NCBI GenBank assembly: GCA_021795795.1
Contig: JAJYPA010000084.1
Location: forward strand, 1 to 21,520
DNA length: 21,520 bases
Direction of reading: 5' to 3'
DNA from: Pseudomonadota bacterium
GTDB lineage: Bacteria > Pseudomonadota > Gammaproteobacteria > Halothiobacillales > Halothiobacillaceae
Below, piece after piece: positions 1 to 6,860 of this stretch. The first letter of the stretch is position 1; each line of letters starts with the position of its first letter. The notes beneath the pieces were generated by a model. That model searched no databases. It saw only the letters and a list, made by a program, of their open reading frames with translations, and was not told the DNA's origin. Made by a program: the position numbers and the translations under genes.

Positions 1-66
1 GTGAAACGCTCCCGCGCCAATGATAGTAGGCACCTCGCCTGCGAAAGTAGGTCATCGTCAGACTCC
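1..66 (+). rRNA. rrf: 5S ribosomal RNA, 3' part (partial)
   Basis: The window starts inside a 5S rRNA. GTGAAACG at the first bases, AATGATAGT, GCGAAAGTAGG and CATCGTCAGAC are the usual 3'-half landmarks of proteobacterial 5S rRNA. The 3' end is placed near 66, because GTCAGACTC should pair with the missing 5' end; it is accurate to a few bases. About 50 nt of the 5' half lie outside the window. It is presumably the last gene of an rRNA operon whose 16S and 23S genes lie upstream, out of view. Confidence 0.93.
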
Positions 67-90
67 TTATCCGCACCAAACGGTGCCAAA

Positions 91-119
91 AACCCCCTCC
101 AGACAGGAGGGGGTTTTTT
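91..119 (+). terminator. rRNA operon intrinsic terminator
   Basis: AACCCCCTCC (91-100) pairs perfectly with GGAGGGGGTT (106-115) around a 5-nt loop and runs into a T stretch: a strong rho-independent terminator. A smaller perfect hairpin, GCACC/GGTGC at 73-86, sits just before it, between the 5S end and the terminator. Confidence 0.95.
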
Positions 120-223
120 ATTGCCCGCAAATAAGCAGCTCCAGAAAGATACTGAGCAAGTCCCCTTCGTTATCTGCTTTTCAAAATTATTTTCATATTG
201 GAATCAAACAAATAACCCATCTC

Positions 224-239
224 TACAACTTTAGTTGTA
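224..239. repeat. 7-bp inverted repeat upstream of the ComEA-like gene
   Basis: TACAACT (224-230) and AGTTGTA (233-239) form a perfect inverted repeat with a 2-base centre in an AT-rich stretch 80 bp upstream of the helix-hairpin-helix gene. The compact symmetry suits an operator or a small RNA hairpin. No T tract follows. The role is inferred only. Confidence 0.4.
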
Positions 240-273
240 TGGCGCATCCGGCGTGTTGAAGGTAAGTTTTGCG

Positions 274-293
274 GCGTGGGCATGTTCCCACGC
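274..293 (+). promoter_or_regulatory. Leader hairpin just before the ComEA-like gene
   Basis: GCGTGGG (274-280) pairs with CCCACGC (287-293) around a 6-nt loop. GTAA (262-265) can extend the stem with TTAC (294-297) across a left-side bulge. It ends 14 nt before the AAGGAGG ribosome binding site (309-315). It may be a 5'-UTR stabilising or regulatory hairpin; no function is proven. Confidence 0.4.
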
Positions 294-318
294 TTACAAA
301 TCTTCACAAGGAGGGAGT

Positions 319-591
319 ATGAATAAGCTGTTTATGGCTGCATTGGTGATTGGTGGGTTGATGGTGTCTTCAGCGTTTGCGGCGGTGAATATCAATTCTG
401 CAACACAGTCTGAACTCGAGGCGGTCAAGGGGTTGGGGCCAGCCAAGGCCAAGGCGATCATTGCCTACCGGGAAGCGCACGGCAATTTCAAGAGCCTCGA
501 CGATCTGGATAACGTCAAGGGGTTTGGCCGTGCCAGCGTCGAGAAACTGAAGGGTGAACTCTCGGTGGGCCCAGAAAAAGCCAAGAAATAG
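319..591 (+). CDS. Secreted helix-hairpin-helix (ComEA-like) DNA-binding protein
   Basis: This is a 90-residue protein. The start at 319 is chosen for the excellent AAGGAGG just upstream and because the signal peptide begins there (MNKLF..., hydrophobic core, ...SSAFA, probable cut after residue 22). The mature part is a tandem helix-hairpin-helix domain: VNINSATQSELEAVKGLG near the start and a second hairpin with VKGFGRASVEKLKG. This is the ComEA C-terminal fold, which binds double-stranded DNA without sequence specificity. ComEA proteins bring DNA into the periplasm during natural transformation. This short form lacks a membrane anchor, and stand-alone copies are common in betaproteobacteria, so a competence role is likely by family but unproven. 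It is a single gene after the rRNA operon, with a hairpin following its stop. Confidence 0.88.
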   Translation: MNKLFMAALVIGGLMVSSAFAAVNINSATQSELEAVKGLGPAKAKAIIAYREAHGNFKSLDDLDNVKGFGRASVEKLKGELSVGPEKAKK

Positions 592-604
592 AAATCGCTG
601 TTTT

Positions 605-629
605 GACCGAAGCTTTCTCGGCTTCGGTC
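605..629 (+). terminator. Hairpin after the ComEA-like gene, probable terminator
   Basis: GACCGAAGC (605-613) pairs perfectly with GCTTCGGTC (621-629) around a 7-nt loop, 14 bp after the stop codon. The following bases (GTATCGTTACG) are not a proper U tract, so it may act as a weak or rho-assisted terminator or as an mRNA 3' stabiliser. Confidence 0.5.
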
Positions 630-692
630 GTATCGTTACGGACGCCACCCCGCTTTTGCCGCTTCGCGGAACTGCGGAATGCGAGCAAGTTT

Positions 693-733
693 TGCGTTCG
701 CCTGACTGCGTTCCGCCTGACCTGGTTCAGGCG
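693..733 (+). repeat. Short tandem repeat running into a hairpin
   Basis: TGCGTTCGCCTGAC (693-706) is followed at once by TGCGTTCCGCCTGAC (707-721), a tandem copy differing by one inserted C. The second copy's CGCCTGA (714-720) pairs with TCAGGCG (727-733) to form a 7-bp hairpin. It lies in the 259-bp gap between the ComEA-like gene and the ZIP gene. No RNA family was recognised there. Confidence 0.4.
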
Positions 734-815
734 AGTGGCGGTTTCGATTTGTGTCGGATTCTGGACCCGCCTACCGGATTTGATCGCCGGGATCGGTCTC
801 GACGTCCTCCACCAG

Positions 816-821
816 TATAAT
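816..821 (+). promoter_or_regulatory. Possible -10 box for the ZIP transporter gene
   Basis: A perfect TATAAT lies 30 bp before the ATG at 851. The region 16-18 bp upstream of it has no good -35 match, so if used, the promoter is weak or needs an activator. Confidence 0.35.
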
Positions 822-850
822 CCCCACTTTCTTGGTGGTTCTGTCATTCC

Positions 851-1627
851 ATGTCTACCCTTGCAGTCATTCTGATCGCAACTGCCGTGGGCAGCGTGCT
901 GAGCTTGCTTCTGGCTGCGGCCCTGGCTTTTTCTGCGCGCCCCAGCTGGGTGCCCGTGCTGGTCAGCTATGCCATAGGGGCATTGCTTGGCGCCTCCCTG
1001 CTTGAAGTGTTGCCGGAAGCGGTCGAAATGGGCGGGGATATCAAGACGGTCGCCAAGGCCTTGCTGGGCGGCATCCTGCTATTCTTCCTGCTGGAAAAGC
1101 TGGTGTTGTGGCGGCATTGCCACGACGAGGTGTGCGAAGCCCACAGCAGTCATGACCACAGCCATGACCATGGACGGTCAGGCATGATGATCACGGTCGG
1201 CGATACCTTCCATAACTTTGTCGACGGTATCATCATCGCCGGCGCCTTCCTGGTCGATTTCCGTTTGGGTACGGTCACGGCGCTGGCCATCATTGCGCAC
1301 GAAATCCCGCAGGAGATCGGCGATTTCCTGATCCTGCTGCACTCGGGCTATACCCGCACCCAGGCGTTGGCGCTCAATTTCCTGACGGGGGTGGCGACCA
1401 TGCTGGGAGCATTGGTGGGGTATTACGCATTGTCGATGCTGCAAGGATGGACGCCCGTGCTGCTGGGGCTGGCAGGCGCAAGCATGTTGTATGTGGCCTT
1501 GTCGGACCTGATTCCCGGTTTGCACAAGCGGGCGGAAATCGGCGCGACCCTGCAGCAGATGGTGCTAATCGGTCTTGGGGTTGCTACCGTCGCCCTGACG
1601 GGGTACTTCATTAGCGAGAGTCATTGA
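851..1627 (+). CDS. ZIP family divalent metal transporter
   Basis: This 258-residue integral membrane protein has about eight predicted transmembrane helices and belongs to the ZIP (SLC39-like) family. ZIP proteins move Zn(II), Fe(II) or other divalent metals into the cytoplasm. The family metal-site motifs are clear: HNFVDG in TM4 and HEIPQEIGD in TM5. A His-rich loop (about residues 93-110, HSSHDHSHDHG plus HCHDE) lies between TM3 and TM4, the usual cytoplasmic metal-sensing loop. Length matches the shorter bacterial ZIPs. The start at 851 gives a natural first helix, although the ribosome binding site is weak (GGTGG, about 12 nt upstream). The exact metal cannot be read from sequence. Its 3' end overlaps the tail of an opposing small gene by 63 bp. 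Confidence 0.92.
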   Translation: MSTLAVILIATAVGSVLSLLLAAALAFSARPSWVPVLVSYAIGALLGASLLEVLPEAVEMGGDIKTVAKALLGGILLFFLLEKLVLWRHCHDEVCEAHSSHDHSHDHGRSGMMITVGDTFHNFVDGIIIAGAFLVDFRLGTVTALAIIAHEIPQEIGDFLILLHSGYTRTQALALNFLTGVATMLGALVGYYALSMLQGWTPVLLGLAGASMLYVALSDLIPGLHKRAEIGATLQQMVLIGLGVATVALTGYFISESH

Positions 1628-1783
1628 GTGCCGGCGTCGCCGCGAACCGCCGACAACGTAAACGAACAAGGCCAGTGGCAATACCCCCAGAAAAATCAGG
1701 ATGGCCAGCGCCTTGCCGATGGTGCTGGCGGTGATCGCCATCATCAGAATTACATAGGCCCAGCCAATCGCTACGATATACAT
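1565..1783 (-). CDS. Small conserved membrane protein of unknown function
   Basis: This 72-residue protein on the minus strand starts [17 protein letters not shown] and has two hydrophobic segments (about residues 3-22 and 26-45), followed by an Arg-rich patch (GSRRRRHS) and a polar tail. I recognise it as the short conserved membrane protein often found in this neighbourhood in betaproteobacteria; its function is unknown. The start at 1783 has an upstream GGAGCAGAGAG purine-rich site on its strand. The last 63 bp overlap the 3' end of the ZIP gene in antisense. Its start codon lies only 27 bp from that of the divergent rimO. Confidence 0.7.
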   Translation of the reverse strand: MYIVAIGWAYVILMMAITASTIGKALAILIFLGVLPLALFVYVVGGSRRRRHSMTLANEVPRQGDGSNPKTD

Positions 1784-1810
1784 CTCTCTGCTCCATCAGG
1801 ATCGAACGTC

Positions 1811-3142
1811 ATGGTAACCAAAGCTAAAGCCGGCCGCACGCCGACCGTCGGATTCGTCTCACTCGGCTGCCCGAAGGCGACGGTCGATTCCGAACGGATT
1901 CTGACCCAGCTGCGCGCCGAGGGCTACGGCATCGTCGGCAGCTACGACGCCGCCGACGTGGTGGTGGTCAATACCTGCGGCTTCATCGACGCCGCGGTGC
2001 AGGAGTCGCTCGAGGCGATCGGAGAGGCGCTGGCGGAGAACGGCAAGGTCATCGTCACCGGCTGCCTCGGGGCCAAGGGCGAGGTGGTGCGCGAAGCGCA
2101 TCCCAAGGTGTTGGCGGTGTCAGGCCCCCATGCGCTGGACGAGGTGATGGAGGCGGTGCACACTGCATTGCCCAAGCCGCACGACCCGTTCGAGGACCTG
2201 ATTCCGCCCGGCGGCATCAAGCTCACGCCGCGTCATTACGCCTACCTGAAGATTTCCGAGGGCTGCAACCACCGTTGCACCTTCTGCATCATTCCGTCGA
2301 TGCGCGGCGATCTGGTGAGCCGCCCGATCGGCGAGGTGATGCATGAGGCAGAAGCGCTGGTGAAGGCAGGAGTGCGGGAGTTGCTGGTGGTGTCGCAGGA
2401 CACCAGCGCCTACGGGGTGGACGTGAAATATCGCCCCGGCTTCTGGAGCGGCCGCCCGCTGAAGACACGCATGACCGAACTTGCCGGTGCACTGGGCAGC
2501 CTCGGCGCCTGGGTGCGGCTGCATTATGTCTATCCGTATCCGAGCGTGGATGACGTGATCCCGCTGATGGCGGACGGCATCATCCTGCCTTACCTCGATA
2601 TCCCTTTTCAGCATGCCAGCTCGCGCATTCTGAGGCTGATGAAGCGCCCTGGCGCGGTCGAGAAGACACTGGACCGCATCCAGGCGTGGCGGGTAGCCGT
2701 GCCCGACCTTACGCTGCGTTCGACCTTCATCGTCGGCTTCCCCGGAGAGACGGAGGCCGAGTTCGAGGAATTGCTGGCCTTCCTCAAGGAGGCGCAGCTC
2801 GATCGCGTCGGCTGTTTCAAGTATTCGCCTGTGGAAGGCGCTGTGGCGAACGCGCTTCCCGACGCGGTTCCGGAGGAGCTGAAAGAGGAGCGCCTGGAGC
2901 GCTTCATGGACGTGCAGGCAGACATATCGGCGGCACGGCTCGATGCCAAGATAGGACGCGAGATCGAGGTGATCGTCGACGAACAGGACGACGTTGGCAC
3001 GCTTGCGCGCAGCCATGCCGACGCGCCGGAAATCGATGGGGTGGTGTATCTGGAAGGCGTGTTCGATCTGAAGCCTGGAACACGCCTCAAGGTACGCGTG
3101 GAAGAAGCCGACGAACACGATTTATGGGCGGTGCCGATCTGA
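1811..3142 (+). CDS. rimO: Ribosomal protein S12 methylthiotransferase RimO
   Basis: This 443-residue radical SAM enzyme adds a methylthio group to the conserved Asp of ribosomal protein S12. The domain order is typical. An N-terminal UPF0004/MTTase domain (about 12-125) carries the auxiliary cluster cysteines in [19 protein letters not shown] and VTGCLGA. The radical SAM domain (about 140-370) has the CxxxCxxC motif [10 protein letters not shown]-terminal TRAM domain (about 375-443) follows. The RimO-type [11 protein letters not shown], in which MiaB has a different motif, separates it from MiaB. The start at 1811 is chosen because AGGA lies 9 nt upstream and the protein then has the normal N-terminus; the frame is open further upstream, but that part is antisense to the small membrane gene. 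It appears to be transcribed alone and converges on the RpfE-like gene. Confidence 0.97.
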   Translation: MVTKAKAGRTPTVGFVSLGCPKATVDSERILTQLRAEGYGIVGSYDAADVVVVNTCGFIDAAVQESLEAIGEALAENGKVIVTGCLGAKGEVVREAHPKVLAVSGPHALDEVMEAVHTALPKPHDPFEDLIPPGGIKLTPRHYAYLKISEGCNHRCTFCIIPSMRGDLVSRPIGEVMHEAEALVKAGVRELLVVSQDTSAYGVDVKYRPGFWSGRPLKTRMTELAGALGSLGAWVRLHYVYPYPSVDDVIPLMADGIILPYLDIPFQHASSRILRLMKRPGAVEKTLDRIQAWRVAVPDLTLRSTFIVGFPGETEAEFEELLAFLKEAQLDRVGCFKYSPVEGAVANALPDAVPEELKEERLERFMDVQADISAARLDAKIGREIEVIVDEQDDVGTLARSHADAPEIDGVVYLEGVFDLKPGTRLKVRVEEADEHDLWAVPI

Positions 3143-3169
3143 CGGCCTCTGCCGGGCAGGGTCTTTCAT

Positions 3170-4168
3170 TCAGGCGAGCATCGAGCCCAGATCCCGGGGG
3201 CGTCGCCAGAATTTCCATGCATCGCTGGCGTGAAGCCGCAGCGTCTTTCCATTGACCGGATCGTTCAGGACCAGTCCCCGCGGACCACGCCTGCGCAGTG
3301 TGTCATGCAATGGAACGAACCAGTCGCGTTCCAGGCCACGCAATGCTTCACGCCAGCCATAGGCATCGCCGTACTGTCCCGCGTGCGTCAAATTGTCCAA
3401 CAACATCACGCCTGCGGTTTCGAGCAGGGAGATGTCCATCTGCTCAGGAAGGGGCAGTACGCGCATGGCGCAGAATGCACCGAGTGCATGTGCATCGGCG
3501 TTCCGGGCATACAGCGGAGCGGTTGAGGTGGGTGCGACCGGCAGGCATCCGCCCCCCCACAGCCACAGTGCATTGATCGGCAACTCGCCGCGCGCCTCGC
3601 GTGCCAGATTGACCGGATGGTCGTGCAGCAGCATTTGCACTTCGTTCAACCATGCGCGGAATTGCATGGCATCGTCGCCGTGCGGCAGCAAGGGATCGAT
3701 ATCGCAGCCGACTGCGACAGACCTTGCGTGAGTAATCAGGCGTGGCGCAGGGTCGAGCCGCAGGTACCAGCGCGTGGGATGGCATGCTATCGGGCTTAGG
3801 TCCGCACCAAAATGCTGACCGATTGCGGCGGTCAACGCATCAGCCTCGGGTTGCGTCAATTCCAGCGTATCGCTGTCGGCCAGCACGATGCGGTCGCGCA
3901 TGACCCGTAGATGTACCGGGTCGGCACGCAGCCAGTAGGCTTTGCCGGCCACGCCGCCATCCGCCTCAAGGGCGATCGGTGCAACTGGCCAGTCCTGCTG
4001 CCGGGCGATACCCAGCGCCTCGCACAAGGCGGCTTCCACACCCTCGGCCGGGCTGAGCTGGCAATGGCCGCGCGCCAGCAAGGTCTGCAATGCAGGCAGA
4101 TGCAGATCCTGCGTCGCGGCTTCCAGCAGCCGGGCAGGGGGGAAGAGATGGGGGATGAGCAGCAGCAT
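3170..4168 (-). CDS. RpfE-like protein, phosphoglycerate-mutase-related, function unknown
   Basis: The predicted protein has 332 residues and starts MLLLIPHLFPPARLLEA. It resembles the uncharacterised family annotated as RpfE-type regulatory protein or putative cofactor-independent phosphoglycerate mutase (COG4255-like). Shared traits are the N-terminal LLIPHLFPP, the central ACHPTRWYLRLD, the GGGCLP block near WLWGGG, and the C-terminal WFVPLHDTLRRR. No catalytic mechanism is established for the family. RpfE in Xanthomonas lies near rpf regulatory genes, but no rpf partners are seen here. An in-frame ATG lies 17 codons upstream at 4219; I prefer 4168 because the family starts with this hydrophobic strand. 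No strong ribosome binding site is visible at either. Transcription converges with rimO (27-bp gap). Confidence 0.75.
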   Translation of the reverse strand: MLLLIPHLFPPARLLEAATQDLHLPALQTLLARGHCQLSPAEGVEAALCEALGIARQQDWPVAPIALEADGGVAGKAYWLRADPVHLRVMRDRIVLADSDTLELTQPEADALTAAIGQHFGADLSPIACHPTRWYLRLDPAPRLITHARSVAVGCDIDPLLPHGDDAMQFRAWLNEVQMLLHDHPVNLAREARGELPINALWLWGGGCLPVAPTSTAPLYARNADAHALGAFCAMRVLPLPEQMDISLLETAGVMLLDNLTHAGQYGDAYGWREALRGLERDWFVPLHDTLRRRGPRGLVLNDPVNGKTLRLHASDAWKFWRRPRDLGSMLA

Positions 4169-4321
4169 TGCGACGAGTGTAGCAAAGCAGACCCCCGGGA
4201 AGATGTTGCCCGCACGCACATCGCCGCGCGTGGCACTCTCTTTGAGGGCAATCCAGCGCGCCCTTTGCGACCGCCCCGAGTTCTGGCCGAGATCGCCCCC
4301 TTCATGGAATCGGTGATGAGT

Positions 4322-4363
4322 TCGGCAATCCCCCTTAAGCGTCAGCCTATATGAAATTGCCGA
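4322..4363. repeat. 8-bp inverted repeat, possible regulator site
   Basis: TCGGCAAT (4322-4329) and ATTGCCGA (4356-4363) are perfect inverted copies separated by 26 bp. They lie about 240-280 bp upstream of the sigma-54 -24 element, roughly where enhancer-binding proteins bind. The binding factor is unknown. Confidence 0.4.
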
Positions 4364-4383
4364 TTCCTCGGTGTGAAATCTTA

Positions 4384-4399
4384 AGTGCGGGCCCGCACT
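4384..4399. promoter_or_regulatory. Perfect 16-bp palindrome, candidate enhancer-binding site
   Basis: AGTGCGGGCCCGCACT is a perfect 16-bp palindrome about 200 bp upstream of the -24/-12 promoter. Dyads of this size at 100-200 bp upstream are typical of NtrC-type activator sites, and exosortase-linked EPS loci are often controlled by the PrsK/PrsR system with RpoN. The link to PrsR is inference. The palindrome could instead be a small GC-rich terminator stem, but no T tract follows. Confidence 0.45.
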
Positions 4400-4600
4400 C
4401 GCTGGCGGTGCTGATTCAAATGGATTTTCGGCTTATTGGCGGGCATTTCAACTGCGTCGTCAATCACAGACAAAAAAAACCGTGTCTTTACAGTGGTTTG
4501 CTTATAAGCCGGGAATTCATGTCGTCATGAAGCGACGCTATGGGCCTCGCTGGCAGGGCGTGTTGTTGCCAACAATATGAAAAATAAAGGTTTTTTGTCC

Positions 4601-4616
4601 TGGTACGACATCTGCT
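4601..4616 (+). promoter_or_regulatory. Sigma-54 (RpoN) -24/-12 promoter for the EPS locus
   Basis: TGGTACGACATCTGCT matches the sigma-54 consensus TGGCACG-N4-TTGCW, with GG (4602-4603) and GC (4614-4615) at the required spacing and only two mismatches in the fixed positions. It points toward the EPS genes. The start of transcription would be near 4627, leaving a leader of about 430 nt. Sigma-54 promoters need an enhancer-binding activator, which fits the dyads upstream. Confidence 0.65.
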
Positions 4617-4856
4617 AACGATGGGGGGTCGCATGTCGAAAAGCAGCACGCTAAAACTCCAATGCACAAAATGATGAAAGAATCCGAACAGGTGCATATC
4701 AAGCTGACGCGCTTGGCCGGTGCCCGCGGAGTCGGATTCGCTACGGTCAGTCGGCTCGCGGACGACCGCGCCGACTGTTCCCGTGACGCGGTATGCGTGC
4801 ATCGGCCTTCCAAATCCGCCAACAGCGATGGAGGGCGCGCGGGGCGCTATCCGGAA

Positions 4857-4872
4857 CACGGCGCATGCCGTG
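4857..4872 (+). repeat. Leader hairpin 1
   Basis: CACGGC (4857-4862) pairs perfectly with GCCGTG (4867-4872) around a GCAT loop, in the proposed transcribed leader of the EPS locus. There is no T tract. Confidence 0.4.
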
Positions 4873-5004
4873 AAACGCATGAACCAAGGTGGGGTGAACT
4901 CGAAGCGCAACTGGACGGCGCTGCAAGCCGAACGACAAAGCAGAGTCCCCGGGGGTGTGCTGAAGGACCTCCCTCAGGGGATCCCATTGCCTGCCGGACC
5001 ACGA

Positions 5005-5024
5005 CCCGCATGTATTCATGCGGG
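5005..5024 (+). promoter_or_regulatory. Leader hairpin 2, just upstream of the first EPS gene
   Basis: CCCGCATG (5005-5012) and CATGCGGG (5017-5024) form a perfect 8-bp stem with a TATT loop, ending 34 nt before the ATG of the sugar-phosphate transferase, which itself lacks a clear ribosome binding site. It could control translation or mRNA stability. It is not a terminator, because no T run follows. Confidence 0.45.
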
Positions 5025-5058
5025 CGAGATCCAGCATCAACGATATAAAAAACGCCCA

Positions 5059-6450
5059 ATGTTTGGCTGCTATGAACATCCGGCTCTAAGCCTGGCCAGG
5101 CGTCTGGTGAACCCCCTGGTAATTTTCTTTTCTCTGATCATGGTGGTTGTATTGGAGGAACAGAAATTCGATGGCTTGTATTTGCTGTTGGGCAGCTTCG
5201 CATTCCTGATCGCCTCTCAGGTTTTCGATAACTTCGAATTTTTCGAGCCCGCGGTTTCCGACCCGGATGCTCAACGTAAACATGTATTCAGCTTGCTGAT
5301 CGCTTGGTTGATCGTGCTGCTTCTACTGGGGATGATCGGCGTGCTCAGCGGCATGCTGGGTGCGTACAACACCCAGGTCTTGGTATGGTGGAGTCTGATA
5401 ACCCCCTTGTTGTTGTTTTTCGGACATTCGGTTGTGCGCGGCTATCTCGAGTTTCTGCGTAGGCGCGGCAACATCCGACGTTCGGTCATCGTGGGCGCCA
5501 ACGAGCTTGGTTACAAGCTGGCTCAACGGATACATCAGCAGCGCAGTCTGATGATCCGGGTGGAGGCGTTCTTCGATGATCGTTGCGGTGATCGTTGCGA
5601 AACAGAGCTGAAGAACATAGTGTGCGGCGGCATAGACGATGTGACTGCTTATGTGGCGCGACATGAAATCGACCTGGTCTACATTACGTTCCCGTTATTC
5701 AAGCATCCGCGTGTAGTCGATTTGGTCAATTCCCTTCGAGACACTACGGCGTCGATTTATTTTGTGCCGGATGTGTTTGTTTTCGATCTGGTTCAGGCGC
5801 GCCTGGACAACGTAAACGGAATTCCCGTGATATCGGTTTTCGAAACGCCGCTGACGGGTATCAATGCAGTCAACAAGCGCATTTTCGACATAATCGCAGC
5901 CAGCCTTATTTTGTTGGCGATCACGCCGTTGCTGCTGCTCATCGCGCTGTTGGTGAAGCTTACATCCAAGGGTCCGGTCATTTTCAAACAACGTCGCTAT
6001 GGCATGGACGGCGATGAGATCCAGGTTTACAAATTCCGCTCGATGAGCGTTTGCGAAGATAGCCATGCTGTCATTCAGGCCACGAAAAATGATGCGCGAG
6101 TGACCAGGGTCGGTGCCTTCTTGCGCCGAACGTCACTCGACGAACTTCCGCAGTTTTTCAACGTGTTGCAGGGAACGATGAGCATCGTCGGGCCACGCCC
6201 CCATGCGGTTGCTCACAATGAACACTACCGAAAGCTCATCCATGGATACATGTGGCGTCACAAGGTCAAGCCGGGTATTACCGGGTGGGCGCAAATCCAT
6301 GGCTACCGAGGCGAAACCGACACGATCGACAAGATGGAAAGCCGCGTGATTTACGACATTGCGTATTTGAAGAGATGGTCGCTGAGGATGGATATAGCCA
6401 TTATTTTAAAGACCCTGAAACTGGTCATCAAAGACTCACAGGCTTATTAA
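5059..6450 (+). CDS. Undecaprenyl-phosphate glucose phosphotransferase (GumD/WcaJ-like)
   Basis: This 463-residue polyprenyl glycosylphosphotransferase starts EPS repeat-unit synthesis by moving a hexose-1-phosphate, probably glucose, from UDP-sugar to undecaprenyl phosphate at the inner membrane. The N-terminal half has about four transmembrane helices (residues 10-115), then a Rossmann-like CoA-binding-3 region ([19 protein letters not shown]). The C-terminal bacterial sugar transferase domain begins with [15 protein letters not shown] and holds [45 protein letters not shown] and [19 protein letters not shown]. Those motifs are typical of the GumD/WcaJ glucose type. The frame stays open 113 codons upstream (to 4720), but that part has no family likeness, so 5059 is chosen; no clear ribosome binding site precedes it. 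It is the first gene after the sigma-54 promoter. Confidence 0.92.
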   Translation: MFGCYEHPALSLARRLVNPLVIFFSLIMVVVLEEQKFDGLYLLLGSFAFLIASQVFDNFEFFEPAVSDPDAQRKHVFSLLIAWLIVLLLLGMIGVLSGMLGAYNTQVLVWWSLITPLLLFFGHSVVRGYLEFLRRRGNIRRSVIVGANELGYKLAQRIHQQRSLMIRVEAFFDDRCGDRCETELKNIVCGGIDDVTAYVARHEIDLVYITFPLFKHPRVVDLVNSLRDTTASIYFVPDVFVFDLVQARLDNVNGIPVISVFETPLTGINAVNKRIFDIIAASLILLAITPLLLLIALLVKLTSKGPVIFKQRRYGMDGDEIQVYKFRSMSVCEDSHAVIQATKNDARVTRVGAFLRRTSLDELPQFFNVLQGTMSIVGPRPHAVAHNEHYRKLIHGYMWRHKVKPGITGWAQIHGYRGETDTIDKMESRVIYDIAYLKRWSLRMDIAIILKTLKLVIKDSQAY

Positions 6451-6514
6451 CCTGGGGCTATTGTTTGCCCAGTCGAGGCCCCAAGTCCTTGAGTTCGAAT
6501 TCCGGGAATCCGCC

Positions 6515-6847
6515 ATGCACATGAAAATACATCGCACTATCAGAGTCGCAGTTTGGTCGATAGCGATCCTCGCGGGGCCATCGCTGGTCGATGCGCTTGC
6601 ATCCGGGATCCGGATGACGGAGCTGAGCGGGAAGTATGAGGCCTCGGCTGCCGTAGCCGTCTACCGTATGCCCGCAAACGCGCCCGATACGCGCTATGTC
6701 GGGCCTGCCATGGGCGGCGCATATGGTAGGGCGATGGCACCTCACGTATCTGAAGTGAATGGCTTGGCGCTTTTTGCGACGCTCCTGGGTTTGATAAACA
6801 TGCGGCTATGGTATGCAGGCAAGAAGCGCTTGCCGACGCTCAATTAA
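6515..6847 (+). CDS. Small secreted protein with degenerate PEP-CTERM-like sorting tail
   Basis: This 110-residue protein has an N-terminal signal peptide (about 1-30, cut near ALA-SG). A short exported middle of about 47 residues follows. The tail has three parts: VSEVNG (78-83), a hydrophobic helix (84-101, LALFATLLGL...) and a KKR cluster (103-105). The order motif-helix-basic residues, and the match to the common VPEPSTLALLGL-type tail at V, E, LAL and LLGL, resemble an exosortase (PEP-CTERM) sorting signal in which PEP has become SEV, keeping the invariant Glu. It could also be a plain C-terminal anchor. It sits between the first EPS gene and epsL. An ATG two codons in (6521) is an alternative start; GGGAA lies about 8 nt before 6515. 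The mature part matches no family I know. Confidence 0.62.
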   Translation: MHMKIHRTIRVAVWSIAILAGPSLVDALASGIRMTELSGKYEASAAVAVYRMPANAPDTRYVGPAMGGAYGRAMAPHVSEVNGLALFATLLGLINMRLWYAGKKRLPTLN

Positions 6848-6860
6848 GGAATCTCATTCG

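Larger units (their letters stand above)
4169..5058 (+). other. Long non-coding region upstream of the EPS locus
   Basis: This 890-bp stretch carries no gene I can support. It contains, in order: upstream DNA without features (to about 4320), an 8-bp inverted repeat (4322-4363), a 16-bp palindrome (4384-4399), an A8 run (4472-4479), a sigma-54 promoter (4601-4616), and a leader of about 430 nt with two perfect hairpins (4857-4872 and 5005-5024). Open frames in the leader (for example 4662-5048 on the plus strand and 4488-4910 on the minus strand) have Arg/Ser-rich, low-quality translations, no ribosome binding sites and no recognisable family. Confidence 0.7.

Noticed and set aside
592..850. 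Possible tRNA or small RNA gene between the ComEA-like gene and zip
   Set aside because: Hairpins are present, but no cloverleaf, T-loop signature or known RNA motif could be found.
1628..1810. Upstream extension of rimO to 1628
   Set aside because: This part is antisense to the small conserved membrane gene, and the RimO family begins close to 1811, where a ribosome binding site is present.
2120..3118. 332-codon minus-strand open frame across rimO
   Set aside because: Shadow of rimO, which has full motif support; the antisense translation has no recognisable domain.
3143..3169. Possible bidirectional terminator between rimO and the RpfE-like gene
   Set aside because: CTGCC/GGCAG can only pair with a very tight loop and the T stretch is poor; support is too weak to list.
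4551..4570. Second possible sigma-54 site, TGGCAGGGCGTGTTGTTGCC
   Set aside because: The TGGCA and TTGC halves are four bases too far apart; sigma-54 promoters need fixed GG-to-GC spacing.
4662..5048. 128-codon open frame in the EPS leader
   Set aside because: Arg/Ser/Gly-rich translation with no family likeness, no ribosome binding site, and it sits in the predicted untranslated leader.
4720..5058. N-terminal extension of the GumD-like gene by 113 codons
   Set aside because: The frame is open but the translation is polar low-quality sequence; the family begins shortly before the first membrane helix, as in the 5059 start.
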